Assembly: GCA_001599935.1 (NCBI GenBank)
Contig: BCIJ01000034.1
Location: 109,676-173,675, forward strand
Length of the DNA stretch: 64,000 nucleotides
From: Holtermannia corniformis
Taxonomy: Eukaryota; Basidiomycota; Tremellomycetes; Holtermanniales
Direction of reading: 5' to 3'
The translations under genes and the position numbers were made by a program. The notes beneath the pieces are model-generated. The model saw only the letters and a program-made list of their open reading frames with translations, searched no databases and was not told the DNA's origin. This document shows, one piece after another, positions 1 to 15,598 of the stretch. How positions within the stretch are numbered: position 1 is the first letter of the stretch; each line of letters begins with the position of its first letter.

Positions 1-83
1 TGTCATTGTCCGCAAACGGCACCAGCCAATGGGACCGTTGGGGTGTAATACGGGGACGCGACGGTGAGTGAAAGGAACCGTGG

Positions 84-923
84 TTAGGCGACGACACCGA
101 CGGCGATGCCGAGCAGGCCAAGGAGACCGGCCGAGAGCGCGGCACCGGTCTTGACAGCTGCGCCAGAAGGCGAGGCGGCGGCCGACGTGGCCTGGCGCAC
201 ATGTCAGTAAAGACGGACAGTGTGCTGCGCGACGTACAGAGGCAGCCGACGAGCCCGAGGCCGAAGCCGAAGCTGACGAACCAGATGCCGAAGCGGCAGA
301 GCCAGACGCAGAAGCCGACGACGAGCTGCTCGTACCGCTGTTGAGACCGTGGTGTCAGTCATGTTCACGCCGTGTCGACTTGTCAACGTACTTGAGGCAC
401 GACGTCGAAGTCCCCGACTGGATCACGGCCCATGACGAGTAGACGGGCGAACCGGTCGAGTCACGGAGGGCGAACGAGCTGGAATCCGTCCATGTCAGTC
501 ATGCTCAAAGAGTGGGGAACAAAGGACTGACACGTTGGTCGGCGCGGCAATGTCAACGTTCCAGGTGATCGACGTGCTCGAGGTTTGGTCGAACGACTTG
601 AGCTGCGAAACGTCAGTGATGATACTGTACCAGTGCAGGGCACACTGACCGCGGCCGCAGTCGATTGACCGGCCGGGATGACGGTCACGTAGTAGCTGAT
701 TGAAAAATCAGCTCGTCAGTCGCACTCGACGCAAACTCACGGCGCAGTGCCACCGCTAAAGGTAATGGCCGCAGGCTGGCATTCGATCAACGACACCTAC
801 ACGATCATAAGTCAGCATTCGTATCCAAACAACAACAGAGCAAGCCCAACGTACCGGCGTGTCAATCTGCAGCGCCGAAGCGACAGCAAGAGCAGAGACG
901 GCGAGCACAGACTTGAAGAGCAT
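84..923 (-). CDS. Ser-rich GPI-anchored extracellular protein (Kre9/Knh1-like N-terminal domain family)
   Basis: The start codon at 921-923 opens a typical signal peptide (MLFKSVLAVSALAVASA) followed by LQIDTPV. The next exons read SLIECQPAAITFSGGTAP and YYVTVIPAGQ, which match the fungal Ser-Thr-rich GPI-anchored family (pattern: Cys-x-Pro...W/F-SGG-x-PY...VIPGGQ). A later exon is almost only Ser, Ala and Gly, and the last exon ends in a hydrophobic tail (GLLGLLGIAVGVVA) expected of a GPI-attachment signal. At least six exons are joined by short introns with CTGAC near the acceptor; the stop TAA lies at 84-86. The family sits in the cell wall or plasma membrane and no enzyme activity is known. 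Exon joins were inferred by eye, but both ends and the domain pattern are consistent. Confidence 0.8.
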
Positions 924-1391
924 GATGAACTGTAGGTGGTCGTTGGGCACTGGCAGGCTTTGTTGGTGCCGCGAACGCTAGGTCAGTTGGGAGAAAACCG
1001 CGGGAAACTGCGGGCGTGAAATCGGCGGGCGGGACAAAGGAGCGTCGCGTGCGCTTGGCGACGCGTCTGTAGCCCGGCGACCGGGTCACCACGCGGGGCG
1101 ATGCAGTGCGCGTAAGCTGCCAAGACTGCGGCTACATAGGGGTATGCAGAGCTTGTCCGGGAGAGTAGAGTCCTGTGCATCGTAGACAAAGCGCGGAAGC
1201 TGTCGCAGCCACAGTGCCACAAAGTCATAAAGGACTGATCGCCACCGGCAGAGCCACGCCGTAAGCGGCACCGCACTCAGGGCACCAAGCGCAGCGTTAA
1301 CATTGCTGATTGAGTGAGCTGGCTGTAGAGCGAGGGCACCACAAACTCATACATGTCCACTGGCAATCAATCAATCGGAAACAGAACAAAG
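924..1391. other. Intergenic region upstream of the GPI protein
   Basis: This stretch separates the start of the Ser-rich protein from the stop of the WW-domain gene; both lie on the minus strand, so it should carry the promoter of the first and the 3' end of the second. Small open frames here have no start codon in context, no domain and no splice pattern. I see no repeat or RNA gene. Confidence 0.5.
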
Positions 1392-2451
1392 TCAGAACCC
1401 TCCACCGCCTCCTCCCACGTCGCCACCGCCCATCCCGCCACCACAGTCGCCGCCAAAGCCGCCGCCAAAGCCGCCAAAGCCTCCGCCTGCCACATGAGCA
1501 TCGACTCATGAAAGACAAGGTGAAGCGCGACGTACCCATTGCAGATCCGAGCAGTAGGCCGCCACCAAGGCCACCCATCAGTGGCAGGCCCATACCGTAC
1601 CCGCCGTACCCGCGCCGGCCGTAGCCACCGCCGTAGCCGTAGCCGTACGGCGAGTCGTAGTTGCCACGACGGCTAAAGGCCATTGACGGTGCTGCGTAAC
1701 CGTACGGGTTCGAGCTATAGTAGCGCTCTGCCACGAGTCAGCACAGCTGATCACAGGGATAACCTCGACCAACGGAGCGAAGGGTCGTTGCGTTGCTCAA
1801 TCAGAGCTTTGCGGCGCATAATGTACGCCTGTTGCTGGTCCTATCGAGCTCATCAGCCTTCTGGTGCTACAACGCTCCGCGTTGACCGACCCTCAGGATC
1901 TTGGCCTCGCGCTCCCTCTGCGCCTGGCGCTCTTCCTTGGTCCCAATCAACTTATCCTTGAGTCTCCCACCGAAACTCCGTTTCTCTGCATGTTCCTTCT
2001 TTGCATGCTCGCGCTTCAACTGCTCATCCTGCGACTGCTTGCGCACAGCGCGCCCCTGTTCCGAGTTGGGGTGGGCGGGGTGCGTGTCGGGCAGGGAGCG
2101 CAGGTACTCTGGATCATCGTATGGATGGACCCAGATTGAACGACGGGTTGCTTTGTCGACGTAAAAGTGGTGCATCGTCCTGGTCGTGATCAGCCTCTAG
2201 TGCCGATTCTGTCAAATACATCGGCACTAGCAGACTTACTTGGGGTCAAAGCATCGCGCCCAGCCATCCGGCAGATCCCTCGCCTCATCATCCATGCTGA
2301 CTCGAGTCTCACGATCGACACCAGCGACTTCATCGTCACTGCCACTGTCACTGTCGGCCCGATGATTCTTCGCTGGCCTCGACGGTGGGTTGCCAACGAC
2401 AGCCGCGTCGTACGATGGCGGCTCGCCTGTTATCTGATTCGCGTTTGACAT
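1392..2451 (-). CDS. WW-domain protein with C-terminal Gly-rich tail
   Basis: The start ATG at 2449-2451 gives MSNANQITGEPPSYDAAV, with a PPSY motif. The WW domain is split by an intron near 2190-2235: DLPDGWARCFDPK joins FYVDKATRRSIWVHPYD, showing both signature Trp and the final Pro. A basic Lys/Glu helix follows (GRLKDKLIGTKEERQAQR), a pattern I know from fungal WW proteins that end in a Gly-rich tail. Two more introns lead to a segment of Tyr-Gly and Gly-Phe repeats from 1727 down, ending GGGGGGF and a stop at 1392-1394. The last part looks like a separate small gene at first sight, but acceptor and phase (CTC C|AG CGC TAC) join it in frame. WW domains bind Pro-rich ligands; the precise role is unknown. 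Confidence 0.8.
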
Positions 2452-2576
2452 TGTGGACGTCAAGTTGGAGCGGCGGGACAAGTCTCCAAACAAGGTGGTT
2501 TGCTGGAATCGGGTCGGATCCGACGTCATCAGTGCGCAGACACGTGATACATCGACTTTCAAGATGCTGCTCCCGC

Positions 2577-5515
<2,939 letters not shown>

Positions 5516-5800
5516 TTTGCTGTTTTGTGACAGAGTTGACTTGAGCGCTCGCTGGTGTCGATGCGCTGATGGGCCTTGGAAAACTCGATAAAGGCGAGAC
5601 AAGCGAGGAGGGAACGGAGCTGAAATCGAGACAAAGGAACACTGCCACGTCATTACCAAACCGGAACAAAGGGGTTCACACCGCACAAGGCCGACGCTCG
5701 CACAATGCTGACATTGTTGGCATGGACTGACCGAGTTACAACACGACATGCATGGCTCATCATCACTGACATTGAATGTACCAACGGGAAATGATGCCAA

Positions 5801-7728
5801 CTATGATTGAACCCACTCGTTCGGCTCCTCGGAATGTACCACCGCCTCGTTATAGTCCCTCATGAACGAGTCGTCAAACAACAAGGCATCAAACGGAGCC
5901 TCGCGAACAGGCGACGCAAGTCCGTGCGGTACCCTGCCAAACGCTTGGAAGCCCTCGGCGACCATATCGCCCGGCGCGGGCCCGAACGACGTCGCGTGAG
6001 GCGAGAACGGCAACGCCTGGTCGTACGTATAGTACTCGGAGAGCGAGACGTCGAGAAACGACTCGGCAGGCTGGTTGTACGCGCTCGCCGTCGGGTCGAG
6101 TGCCGGCATCCCAAAATGAGCATCGGGCACGAGGATGGGCTCGGTCCCGTATGCCAGAGGCCCATCGGCCGACGTGAACACGGGTTCAGGCGAATGGTAC
6201 GTGGCGTCCCAGGCCTGGTCTTGCAGTGGCATTGCCCATGTCTGTGCCATTGGCGGTGGCGGGTTGAATGAGTCCATCGTCGCATAGCGGTGTTGCGCCA
6301 GGGACGAGCGCAGATCGGGGTGCGTGTATGTCGGCGCCCGGCTCACGGATGGATAGGGTGCGACCCCGTCAGACGGCACAAACAGGCTCGCTTCGCTGCC
6401 GTGTCGCGAGTGCGTCTGCTCCGTCGTGGCACGCCGAGGCGCCTTCCGCGGCACGTCCTTCCATGTCGAAGTGTCTCCCCAGTCGGTGGAAGCTTGCTGC
6501 GCCTGTTGTCGTGCTTGCGCCCGCAGCGCCCGCAGAGCTCCCTTTGACAGCTCGCACGCCGTACTGCCTCTGCGAGAGCTGTCAGACCGTCAGCCCCGAG
6601 TCTACAGAAGACGCGTGACTGACTCTGAGCCACTGCCAGAAGCCTTTCTGTCGCTCGCGCTGTCTGCACCGACGCCTTTCTCCAAGATCTCCTTTTCCAG
6701 GTCAGACCCGACCTTGCCTTGGATCAACAGCTCGGCCATCGAGCTGCACTTTTCCTCTTCAGCTGCGTCCTTCTTGACTCGACGGCGGATAACATTTGTT
6801 CGGCGGTAAACCGGCTATGGTCCGCGTGTCAGCAGACTGACGACACAGAGTCATCAGCTCACCTGGTATCGATACCCTGGATACCTAACGCTGTCAGCAA
6901 GGTGCCTTTGTGCAGCTAGGCCACATACTTGGCCATGTGTTCCTCCTTTTCTACTCGCGCTGCTTCCTGGAAGCGCTCCTTTTCCTCGGGTGGTGCCTGT
7001 AGCGAGCTCGCGTCAGCTGTATGCTTCGTGCGCTGATACCACGCTCACCTCGGCCCACATCTTGGCCACTACGACCGAAATGTTCTGGTGCTTGACCTCG
7101 ACAGACGGGGGGATCAGTTGCGAGTCGACGACATGTTTGCGAAACAGGATAAAGGCGTTGCGTGGGCGCGGAATGTGCTGGGGGTGTTGCTGTGCCCTTG
7201 CGTCAGCTATGGCTCAAAACGTTGCCCGCTTGGTCAGACCTTGCGCGCGTGGCTCGTCTTCTTCTTTCCCTTTTCCTTGACGACCTTGCCAGGCTTACCA
7301 GCCGCTTGCGCCGAAGGATGGACCTGGAGCGCCGCCGGGTCAACCCCATCGCAGCCCGATTCAAGCTCGAGGTGTTCGACGCCCACACCGACAGAGGGTG
7401 CGCTGTAGCCGCCAACAGAGCATTCGGAAGGCGAAGTCGACCTCTCGGTCAGCCAGCGGCTGTCAGCCGACATGTCGGAAACCATCGAGGCATTGGACCT
7501 GCGCGTGCGAAGCGCGTAGGCTGGGTTCAACTCGGGTGCTGAGAGACGACGTGGCGAGCTGGGGAAGTGCATGCCTGCTGCTGCTTGTTGCTCTGGCGTT
7601 GGCGGCACTAGAGAGAAGAAGCCTGTGTCGTGTGAGCTCGGCGAATCCGAATCCAGACACGCGCGCTGCTCACCAGGCTGCCCGCTCGCGCCTTCGGCCA
7701 CATTCACATACAGGCGCTGGGTATCCAT
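5801..7728 (-). CDS. HMG-box transcription factor of the MATA_HMG / Prf1-Ste11 type
   Basis: The ATG at 7726-7728 starts MDTQRLYVNVAEG, followed by a low-complexity Ser/Pro region and a basic run (KVVKEKGKKKTSHARK). The HMG box spans three or four exons: IPRPRNAFILFRKH at about 7130-7170, then NISVVVAKMWAE, PEEKERFQEAARVEKEEHMA, KYPGYRYQ at about 6870, and a basic stretch RRTNVIRRRVKKDA. The 'PRPRNAFILFRK...AKMW...YPGY' pattern is that of fungal sequence-specific HMG proteins that bind pheromone-response type elements. The C-terminal half (6454-5801) is acidic, Pro/Tyr-rich and disordered, as in an activation domain; stop TAG at 5801-5803. Target genes cannot be told from the sequence, and no mating-type genes lie nearby. 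Confidence 0.88.
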
Positions 7729-8234
7729 CGAAAGCGGTATCGTTACTCTCACTGTGCAGTCAATCGAGCCCTCGTAGATCAGGTAAAGGACGTGAATCTG
7801 TCCTATGGTGCTGGCAAGACGGTCGAGCTCACAAAGGAGCAAAGGCGACTTTATATTCTCAAGGCGCGACGTCGCCCGCCCGCCTGGACGGTTTCATGCT
7901 GGACCCGGGCGATTGGCGCATGATTGGCGCGAGGGGCAGACGGTGGGAAGGCAGAGCGACCATCAAAGGAAAGCGCTCCAGGCATCCTTTCTGACCACTC
8001 ACTCGACCCCTTTGCCATCCTTTGCAACGCAAGCCTGCATCCGGCTCATCTGGTCACGCTGCCCGGGTGCGTAGGCGGCCGAACAGCGTCGTACGGGCCG
8101 CAAGGCGCCCCTTCGTGGCGTCGGCAGAGGGCAAGCAAGCTCGAAAGGGTTACACGGCTGCATGCGACTCTAGGTCTTGATCTCTACTGGTACAATTGAT
8201 GATGCAATGCAAAACTCGACCCGATCCAAGCAGA
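7729..8234. other. Intergenic region upstream of the HMG-box gene
   Basis: The region lies between the start of the HMG factor and the stop of the XMAP215 gene, both on the minus strand. It holds two copies of GATTGGCGC (listed separately) and otherwise no recognisable gene. Open frames on the plus strand are without domains or splice pattern. Confidence 0.5.
7911..7930 (-). promoter_or_regulatory. Paired GCGCCAATC elements (CCAAT-type) upstream of the HMG gene
   Basis: GATTGGCGC occurs at 7911-7919 and again at 7922-7930, one helical turn apart (11 bp). On the coding strand of the HMG gene this reads GCGCCAATC twice, about 190 bp before the start codon. It combines a CCAAT core with a GCGCC block. 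Spacing and position are suggestive of a promoter site for the CCAAT-binding complex; function is inferred only. Confidence 0.4.
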
Positions 8235-11200
8235 TCATGCCCCCTCCCCTCCCAATGATGTCGAGCGTGACTCGCTGCGCTCTCGCTGTCGGCTAAAGAC
8301 CTCCTTGTAGTGCTCGAGCCTCGTATCCACATCAGCATCCGTTGCGCTAGCACTTGAAAGCGTCGACATAGGTCGGCCGATCGATCGCCGAGCAGCTATC
8401 CGAGCGGCAGCCGAAGCAGGTCTGCCTTCGGGAGATGCAGGCGGTTCTAGGCGCGTCAGTCCGGTCGTGTACCCAACACTCGACTCACCCTGGGAGGCTG
8501 GGGCAGCAGGTTTGCTGCCAATTCGCCGCTGTTCCAGCCCGCGCTGCAAGAATCTGGCGTACTGTTGATTCGTGTTCGCCTCGGCAAGCGACGCGAACCT
8601 GGCGTCATATTCGGGATGCTGAGTCAAGATGGAGTGGATCTCGTCCAAGTGCTGCAAGTGTCAGAGCGCCACTGCTTCTTCTCGACTGCACTCACTGTAG
8701 GAAGCTCCTTGCCGACGGAACCCCGGATGAGTTCTTCCAATCTCTGCACGATCGGGTCGTCGGACGTCTCTCTGGGCCGTTCAGCTTGTTGAGACGTTCG
8801 GGGCTCTGCAGCTGGCTCTGGAACTCTGCTGCCGTTGCTCGAGCTAGGAGATGACACTGGCGGTGTTCGAACCCTCTGGTGTGTGGTCGCTCGCGCCTTG
8901 TCTGCAGCATCCTTGTCTTTTCTCTTGACGGCCTCCACTGCGGAATGTCAACTCGCACGCCAACCGCGTCCGCATCACTCACTGAATTTGTGCAGATACT
9001 GGTAGACATTCGACTGGCCGGCATCTGCGTCGCCAAAGGCATCTGCTAGCGAGTCATACACATCGTCGCGGCAGTGCACTACGGTCATCAGCTTGCGCGC
9101 CAGAGATACATCAGACTTACTGCCGATCCGCTGAATCATCGACTTGACGGTCCGCAGGGGCATGTCACCAAGAGCAATCTTTGCCTCGCCCATTGCGCGC
9201 CAACTGCTGGGCGGGATCACAGAGAACAAAGTCTCCATGACCTTGAGTAGCTCGCCAGCTGAGAAGAGACCCTTGTCGAGGTCTTTGACGATGGAATCGG
9301 CTCGCTTCCAGATGCACTTCATGACCAGGTCGGCGTGCCGAGCTTGTGATGAGTCCTTGTCGATGTTGTACACCATAAAGTTGCGGCTGAGATCAACCAT
9401 CAGGTCGAACAAGGCCCTGAAACGGTCAGCACTGTGGGGTCCATGTCAGAGACTCACTGATATGTCATCAAGCGGTCGCACGATGACAACAGCTCAAGTA
9501 CGGTCATGTTGATGTATCGACTCAAGTCCTTTGTCTCTTTCCGATTGACATCGTCCGTGTTCACCAGACGCAGAGTAAACTCTTTGAACAGCATCAAAAG
9601 CGTAGCGTCGGTCATTTCCTCGGTCAATGACCAGTCGGACGCTGCAATTCCGTGGGTGCCAGGTTGACCAGCCTTGACTCCACAGTGCACAATCTCGTTG
9701 GTCACTTGCACGGCATGCTTGACAAGACGGTAGTACTCGTCGCTTTCGAGGCGGGGGTCATGGGCGAATGCAGCCTGCATGACCTCGACCACGGCCACGA
9801 CAAGCGGCGCAAGGTGACCGCGCATGTCTTCTGGCTGCTCCTTCATAATGTACTCGAGCTTCTTGATGACGTCGACCGTCGGCGTGGGACCCATCTTGCC
9901 AATGTCGCTGATGAGCAAGTGTACATTCGACAGAGCGCGAACAGGGCGCTCCTCGGAGCGGCGGTCTGCGGGAGGTGCCATCGATGGACGGGCATGGAAG
10001 CCGTTAAGCGGACGGGTCGCAAAGCCTCGCGAGGGTTGAGGAATGTCTGCAATCAATGGTGGTTCAACGCTTATGGGCCGTGGGCTCTCTGGAATGCGTT
10101 TGACGATACGAGATGGCGATCCCGGAACGGAGGTGGCAGGGCCTGGAATGCGTGATCCTCTGACGAGCGGAGAAGCGGGACGTCGACTGGGCTCGGTCGC
10201 TTCCTCATTCAGTGCCCGTCTTAACCGCGGGCTTTCAGGCCTCGCCACCTGAGTCGTGGTAGTGATATGAGCTCGAGGAGCAAGTGATCGACCTGGCGTT
10301 GCAATGGCTTTTGCCGGGGCAGAGGTAGGCAGCGCTGAAGCTCGTGAAGGACCTGGCTGGGCAGCTGTGACAGCAAGTCTGTTGTCCAGCAAGCCTTGTT
10401 CCTTGGTGCCCAGAGGAGTGACGTACTTGAGCACAGCAGGCGCGCCCAAGTACTGCACCAGCGTACTAATCCAGTCAGCCGTGTTTTTGTAGATTCCGCT
10501 GCACGTACGCAATCAGGGTCAACGCGCCCTCTCGCGCGCCCGCGTCCGAGATGAGCTTGGTCAGGGCAGGATACAACTTCTTGTCATTGACACAAGACTT
10601 GGCAAAGCTCGGGCGTTTGGTGATCAAGTTCTTGTAAGCTGCCAAAGCCTCCGATCGAGTCTTGGAGTTGCGCGACTCGAAGCCATACAGTACGAGCTGC
10701 GAGGCGACTAGCGACGGCGGCATCGAGTGGTTGATGAGACCAAAGATTTCGTCCATCTTGACCTTGAACTTGTTGTCGCCCAGCTGTAGCCAGTCAGCCA
10801 AGCTTTCCACGCACTCGCGACTGCCTACCTTTTGCATGACCGCGGGGAGGATGATTTGGCACTCGAGCTGAGACAGATTCATCTCCGGGATCAGGATGCG
10901 ACCGAGTACGTCGAGGCTCTTGTTCGTAAGAATCGAATTGTTAGAGCTGAGTCGGATAGCGATGTACTTGAGGACAAGGTCGACATTGTTTGTCTGCAAT
11001 GCGGTGATCGTTTCCGACGACAAACCGTATGCCTCCCCCTCAATGGAGTAAAACGCTTCAATGAGCTTCAAGCCCTCTTCAAAGTCCTTCTCGCGTTGGT
11101 GGTCCTTGCTGAACAACAGCGAGATGAGCGTTTGGTCTACACCACTTTGCTCCATCTGGGCTTCAAGGTGCGCAAAGTGCTCTGGCCGTGCCGGTTGGTC

Positions 11201-14200
11201 CAGCGCCCATCTGACATCCTTCTTGGTACGCAGTCGTTTGAACTCTGGATCGCTGGACGTGAAGATTGGTGCTTGCTCGACTGACGTCGCTGGTGATGAC
11301 TGGAATGTCGAGCCAGTCGACGACAGCGGCTCATGAGATGTCGACGATGTGGGGCGGGTCTTGACCAACGGTTTGACCTTGGACGCAGGTCGCGAGAACA
11401 AGTCGTCGTCTTCGTTGGAAGCAGCACGCGACGCTGGTCGGCCGCTCAAAGCCTTCATGGCCAGAGACCGGGCTGCAGCGGGATCTGGTCGCGGCAGCTG
11501 TCGAGGCGCTTCCATCGTCGATAGCGGCTTGGATGCCGTACGAGGAGCCGCTGCGCCTCGGCCGGCAAGTTTCGGTGTACCTGGACCTTTGGCAGACTGT
11601 GAGGCAGGCGCGGCAGTTGGCGCGGCCGCCGACCCCGCTGTGGCCGCAGGGCGCGCATTCTGAATGACGGTCATGACGGTCGCCTTTGAAGCTGCCTTGA
11701 GTTTCTGTGTTTGGTCGACAACATGATCATAGCCAGCTCGAGCGATGATGAAGGGAAGCACCGCTGTCGCCGACTTGCGTACGTCACCATTGCGGTCTTC
11801 CAGACACGCAATGATAGGTCCAGCAAGGGCTGCAAGATCTGCATCCGGCGACGGTTCGTTTGTCTGTAGCTCGGTCGCGAGCCAGCCGAGCACGGACGAG
11901 CGCAGTAGCGGGTTGGCCGTCTCGATGGCGGTCGCCAAACCAGCATACATTGAGTCAAGCCCACAAACGTCTTTGATGGCTGTGAGTGTCGCGAGTGCAG
12001 CAGCTCGTGTGCCAGTCTTCTGGTCCGCGCATACGCTCGCCACTGGAGCCACAAGGATCCGTGTATGTTTCTCGAAAGGCTGGCCCATTCCCAAGGCGAT
12101 CTTTGAGACGATGCCGAGTGCAAGCATCTTGACGGCCAAGTTGGTATCGCTCATCGCGCGTTTGAGGACCGAAGCAATTTCGCCTGTATACAAGTCAGGT
12201 CACGAGCCCTTGCGGTGTAACACTCACCCATGTTAGGCTTCAACCTCGCATTAGATCCGACTTCCAAGACGGCAGCAAGCGATTCGAATGCCTCTTTGCG
12301 GGTCTTCCATGCGTCACTCTTCGAGTCTTTGACAATGGTTGTGGAAGCCACCAGTCGATCCAAGTCCACACGGGGAATGAGGTCATCAAGCGGGTCGACG
12401 GCGATCGCCTTGCCTCCGGCCGCAGTCCCCGTCGCAGTCGCTTGCAGGTCGGCACTGGTGCGCGTCGGTTCTGGAGCGGATTGTCCAGCGACCTTGTCAA
12501 ACTCCGAGTTGATAGTGTTGAGCAGTTGCGGATTGAGATCCTCTAGGAAGCTGACGACATCTGTGCAAGTTTAGCAATCCGACCACACGAGCTGCAATGG
12601 ACACACCGGTGCCCACGAACAGCCGCAGGGTAACCAACACAGACGTTGCGCTAGACCTCACGGCCGCATTGGACGACTGCAGTGCGTTCTTCAAGAACGC
12701 CACGAGGTCTTTGAGCGGCAGGCCGGCGATACCAAAGTCGATCAGAGACGTCTTGATCCACGTCAGAGCGTCAGCTTGGGCTTTTGGCGCTTTTTGTTTT
12801 GTCATCGCGTCGTAGGCTGCGGCTCGTCAACATCAAGCCGATCATAGCCATCGCACCTACCTTGAGCAAGCACAAACGCCAACGAAGTCTTCTCGGCAAA
12901 CACCACGAGCGCATCTCCGGCTGGTTTCTTGAGCTTGAGGTCGCCCAACTTGTCAGACAACGGTCCAATAACCAACGCCGCAGAAGACCGGCCAAAGCTC
13001 GAGCTCTTCTCGGCCATGGCAGCCATGGCGTTGTACAGCTTGGCCGACACTTGAAAGTTCTTCTCTGACCAGCCTGGGGTTTTGCACAGGAAACGGAATA
13101 GGATCTCGCTTTCGACTTGACCAGCGCCATCACCCTCGGTGATCCAGGCCAGGAGCTCTTCCGCCGCTTCGAGACGGACTTTCCAAGCGCCGTCAGCGAG
13201 CTTGCTGTGATATGGTTGCGGAATGTCGTCGGTGGCTTTCGCGAGTGCATCTTCAGGCGAATACTTGAACTTGACGGGCTCGGTTGGGGATACGGCAAGC
13301 GCTTTGACACTGCTGGCGGCCTTGACGCCGTTTGCCGACTTGGCCGGTGCGGGCTTGGCCGCAGGTGGAGCGACTTTCGGCTGTAAGAGGGTCAGCTCCG
13401 CCGAATGTGTATCAGTCTCACTCACTGCCATCTTTGCCGCAAGCCGCGCAGGTGGTGCGGCCTTGGATGGGGCCATGGCAGGTGGTGAATCGTCCTGTGC
13501 TTCGGGTTTCGGGGCTCTGGTGGCCGGCTTGGCGGGAGCCTGCGAACGACAATCAAGACACGTACCACTCGTCGCGTATGACTCACCCTCGCAGCGGGGC
13601 GAGCTGCTGGAGCAGCCTGCACTACCTTGGGTCGTGCAGCCCCTCCCGCTTTGTATTTCACTTGCACGCGCTCCAACGCCTCCTTGACTTTGCCCATTTG
13701 TAGTTCCGAGACCCCTTCGGTGTAAGGGTTCATGGCGCGCTCGCCCAGGATCTTCATGAGGGCCGCCAAGCAGTCTGCGGCAGCCAATCGTACCGGCTCA
13801 AAGCTGTCACCGAGGAGGGTGATGAGAGACTCTGCGAGCGGCTTGATCAAGTCTTTTGGAGGTGCGTCGGTCGTGGTGCACAGGGAGCGGGACAGGAAAC
13901 GGAGCGTGCCTTCTTTGACTTGTGGGTTCTTGGACTTGAGGGCCGTGAGGATGTCGTCGCCCACATCGCCTAGCGGTGTCTGCGTAGTGTCAGTAAAAGT
14001 CTAGGTAGACGATGCGGACATACAGTAGTGAAGATGGCATCCAACGCCAGACCGAGCGCATCCGTGACGGATGCCTTGCGCTCCTTCATCCGGTCAAGGA
14101 TCTGCGGCACCAACACCGCCTTATGCCGTCCGAACGCCTTGCCCATCCCCCGCGCCAGCTTGTCAATGACTTGCGCACAGGCAATGACGACGTTGATGTT

Positions 14201-15598
14201 GGAATCGCTTTGACATCTCTTGCCCAGGACCTGGGCCAAGGGTCCATACTGGTCAACGTTGGCAGCTGACACTTTTGGATTGGCGTCTAGGACGACGGCA
14301 GCGGCACCGAGGGCCTCGACCTTGTCTTTCCACTTTGTCGACGCTAGCACATCAAGGATGTCGGCGGGGAACAGTGGCAATACGTTGACGGGGTCAATGA
14401 AGGCGTTGGGGTCGATCTCAGCTGGTTCGGCTTCTGTCTCTTCCGGCGTGCCCTCTCTGCTCGCGCCGACTGCTGTAGCCGCTTCACGCTCACGCGCCTG
14501 TCGCCGAGTAAACCGGGTGGGCTTGCCTGTGCCGGCGCCACACGACTCCTTGTCCATCGCATCAAAGCCTTCCTGCAGTTCCTTGATCTGCACTGGCTTT
14601 AAGTCGGCGATCGAAGGGTTGAGCGCGGGCCCGAGAAAGGTGTATAACGCTTGGGCCAGGGCAGTACCCTGCTCTGCGTGAGCTTTCCCGACGCAACCGG
14701 GGCACACTCACCTCGGCTCGGACCGTCTTGTCCGTATGTCCAAAGATCTTTGCCAGGCTTTTTAGCAGTGGCTTGATGTTGCCCAGTGTCGCGATGCCGA
14801 GTGACCTGCTTTCATCAGCTCGTGCTCCGGTGGGCATTCGCACGTACCCAACCATCTCTTTCAAGCACGCGACCGTGCCCGCCACGACTTTAGGCTGCTT
14901 CGACTCGAGGCCCTTGAGCACGTCCATCTGTGACCAACGTCAGTCGAACATTGAGTGAGGAAGAGTAGGCACGCACCATGACGCCCTCGCCGCCGTTCTC
15001 CACCTCGCAGTACATCAGACATAGCTCGAGACCTTTGGCTTTGCTCCCCGCACGGGTCGAGCCAAGCGCTTTGTCGACCAAGGCTGGTACAACATCTGAT
15101 CGCGTCCTATTGCGGTATCAGCAAGCAAGTCATGCCTCGGGCACGATCACGCACCTAGCACTAGTCTCCCCGCTTTCTCTGACGATGGTCAATACTGCCT
15201 CGATGCCCTTTTCTTGTGCGACGGCATTGGCGTCGAGAGCGAGCTTTCGGCTGAGAGATGGATTGTCAGTGAGTCCGCAGCCGAACAGGTCATGCTGCTC
15301 TGTTGGTACCCACAGCAAGCCGCCATCATTCACATATGGTCGGAAGAATGGATCCTCATCCGAGGCCGTCTTGCCGGCTTTCTGGATGATCTCGGTGTAT
15401 GCCGAGAGTCGCGCTTTCCAGTTCTAGCGATACGTCAGCCGCTGTGTAGGAAGAGCGTTGCGAGGATCGGCGTGAGCTTGCCACCAGCTGCATGCCTCGC
15501 TCAGGAGGTAACCCGGCTGCACTACTGACCTTGTGCACGCATCTCTCGAGCAGTGGGATGACCGAGAAGTCCTCCTCGGCCGGAGGTTCGCCCTCCAT
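8235..15598 (-). CDS. XMAP215/Dis1/ch-TOG family microtubule polymerase with multiple TOG domains
   Basis: The gene starts at 15596-15598 (MEGEPPAEEDFSVIPLLERC), which matches the family opening 'E-E-D-F-S/K-x-L-P-L-E-E-R'. Many exons then encode HEAT-repeat TOG units: TOG1 (about 15.6-14.6 kb), TOG2 (about 14.4-13.7 kb, with VLASTKWKDKVEAL), TOG3 (about 13.3-12.6 kb, KLADGAWKVRLEAAEELL), TOG4 (about 12.4-11.65 kb, KSDAWKTRKEAFESLA), then a basic Ser/Pro linker, and a TOG5 region (about 11.3-10.5 kb, PEFKRLRTKKDVRWALDQ). A C-terminal helical domain follows (SDIGKMGPTPTVDVIKKLEY) and a tail with a helix (EIHSILTQHPEYDARFASLA). The stop is at 8235-8237. The product, roughly 2,000 residues, should bind tubulin and speed microtubule plus-end growth, including in the spindle. 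It is much longer than the two-TOG Stu2/Alp14 of ascomycete yeasts. Confidence 0.92.
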
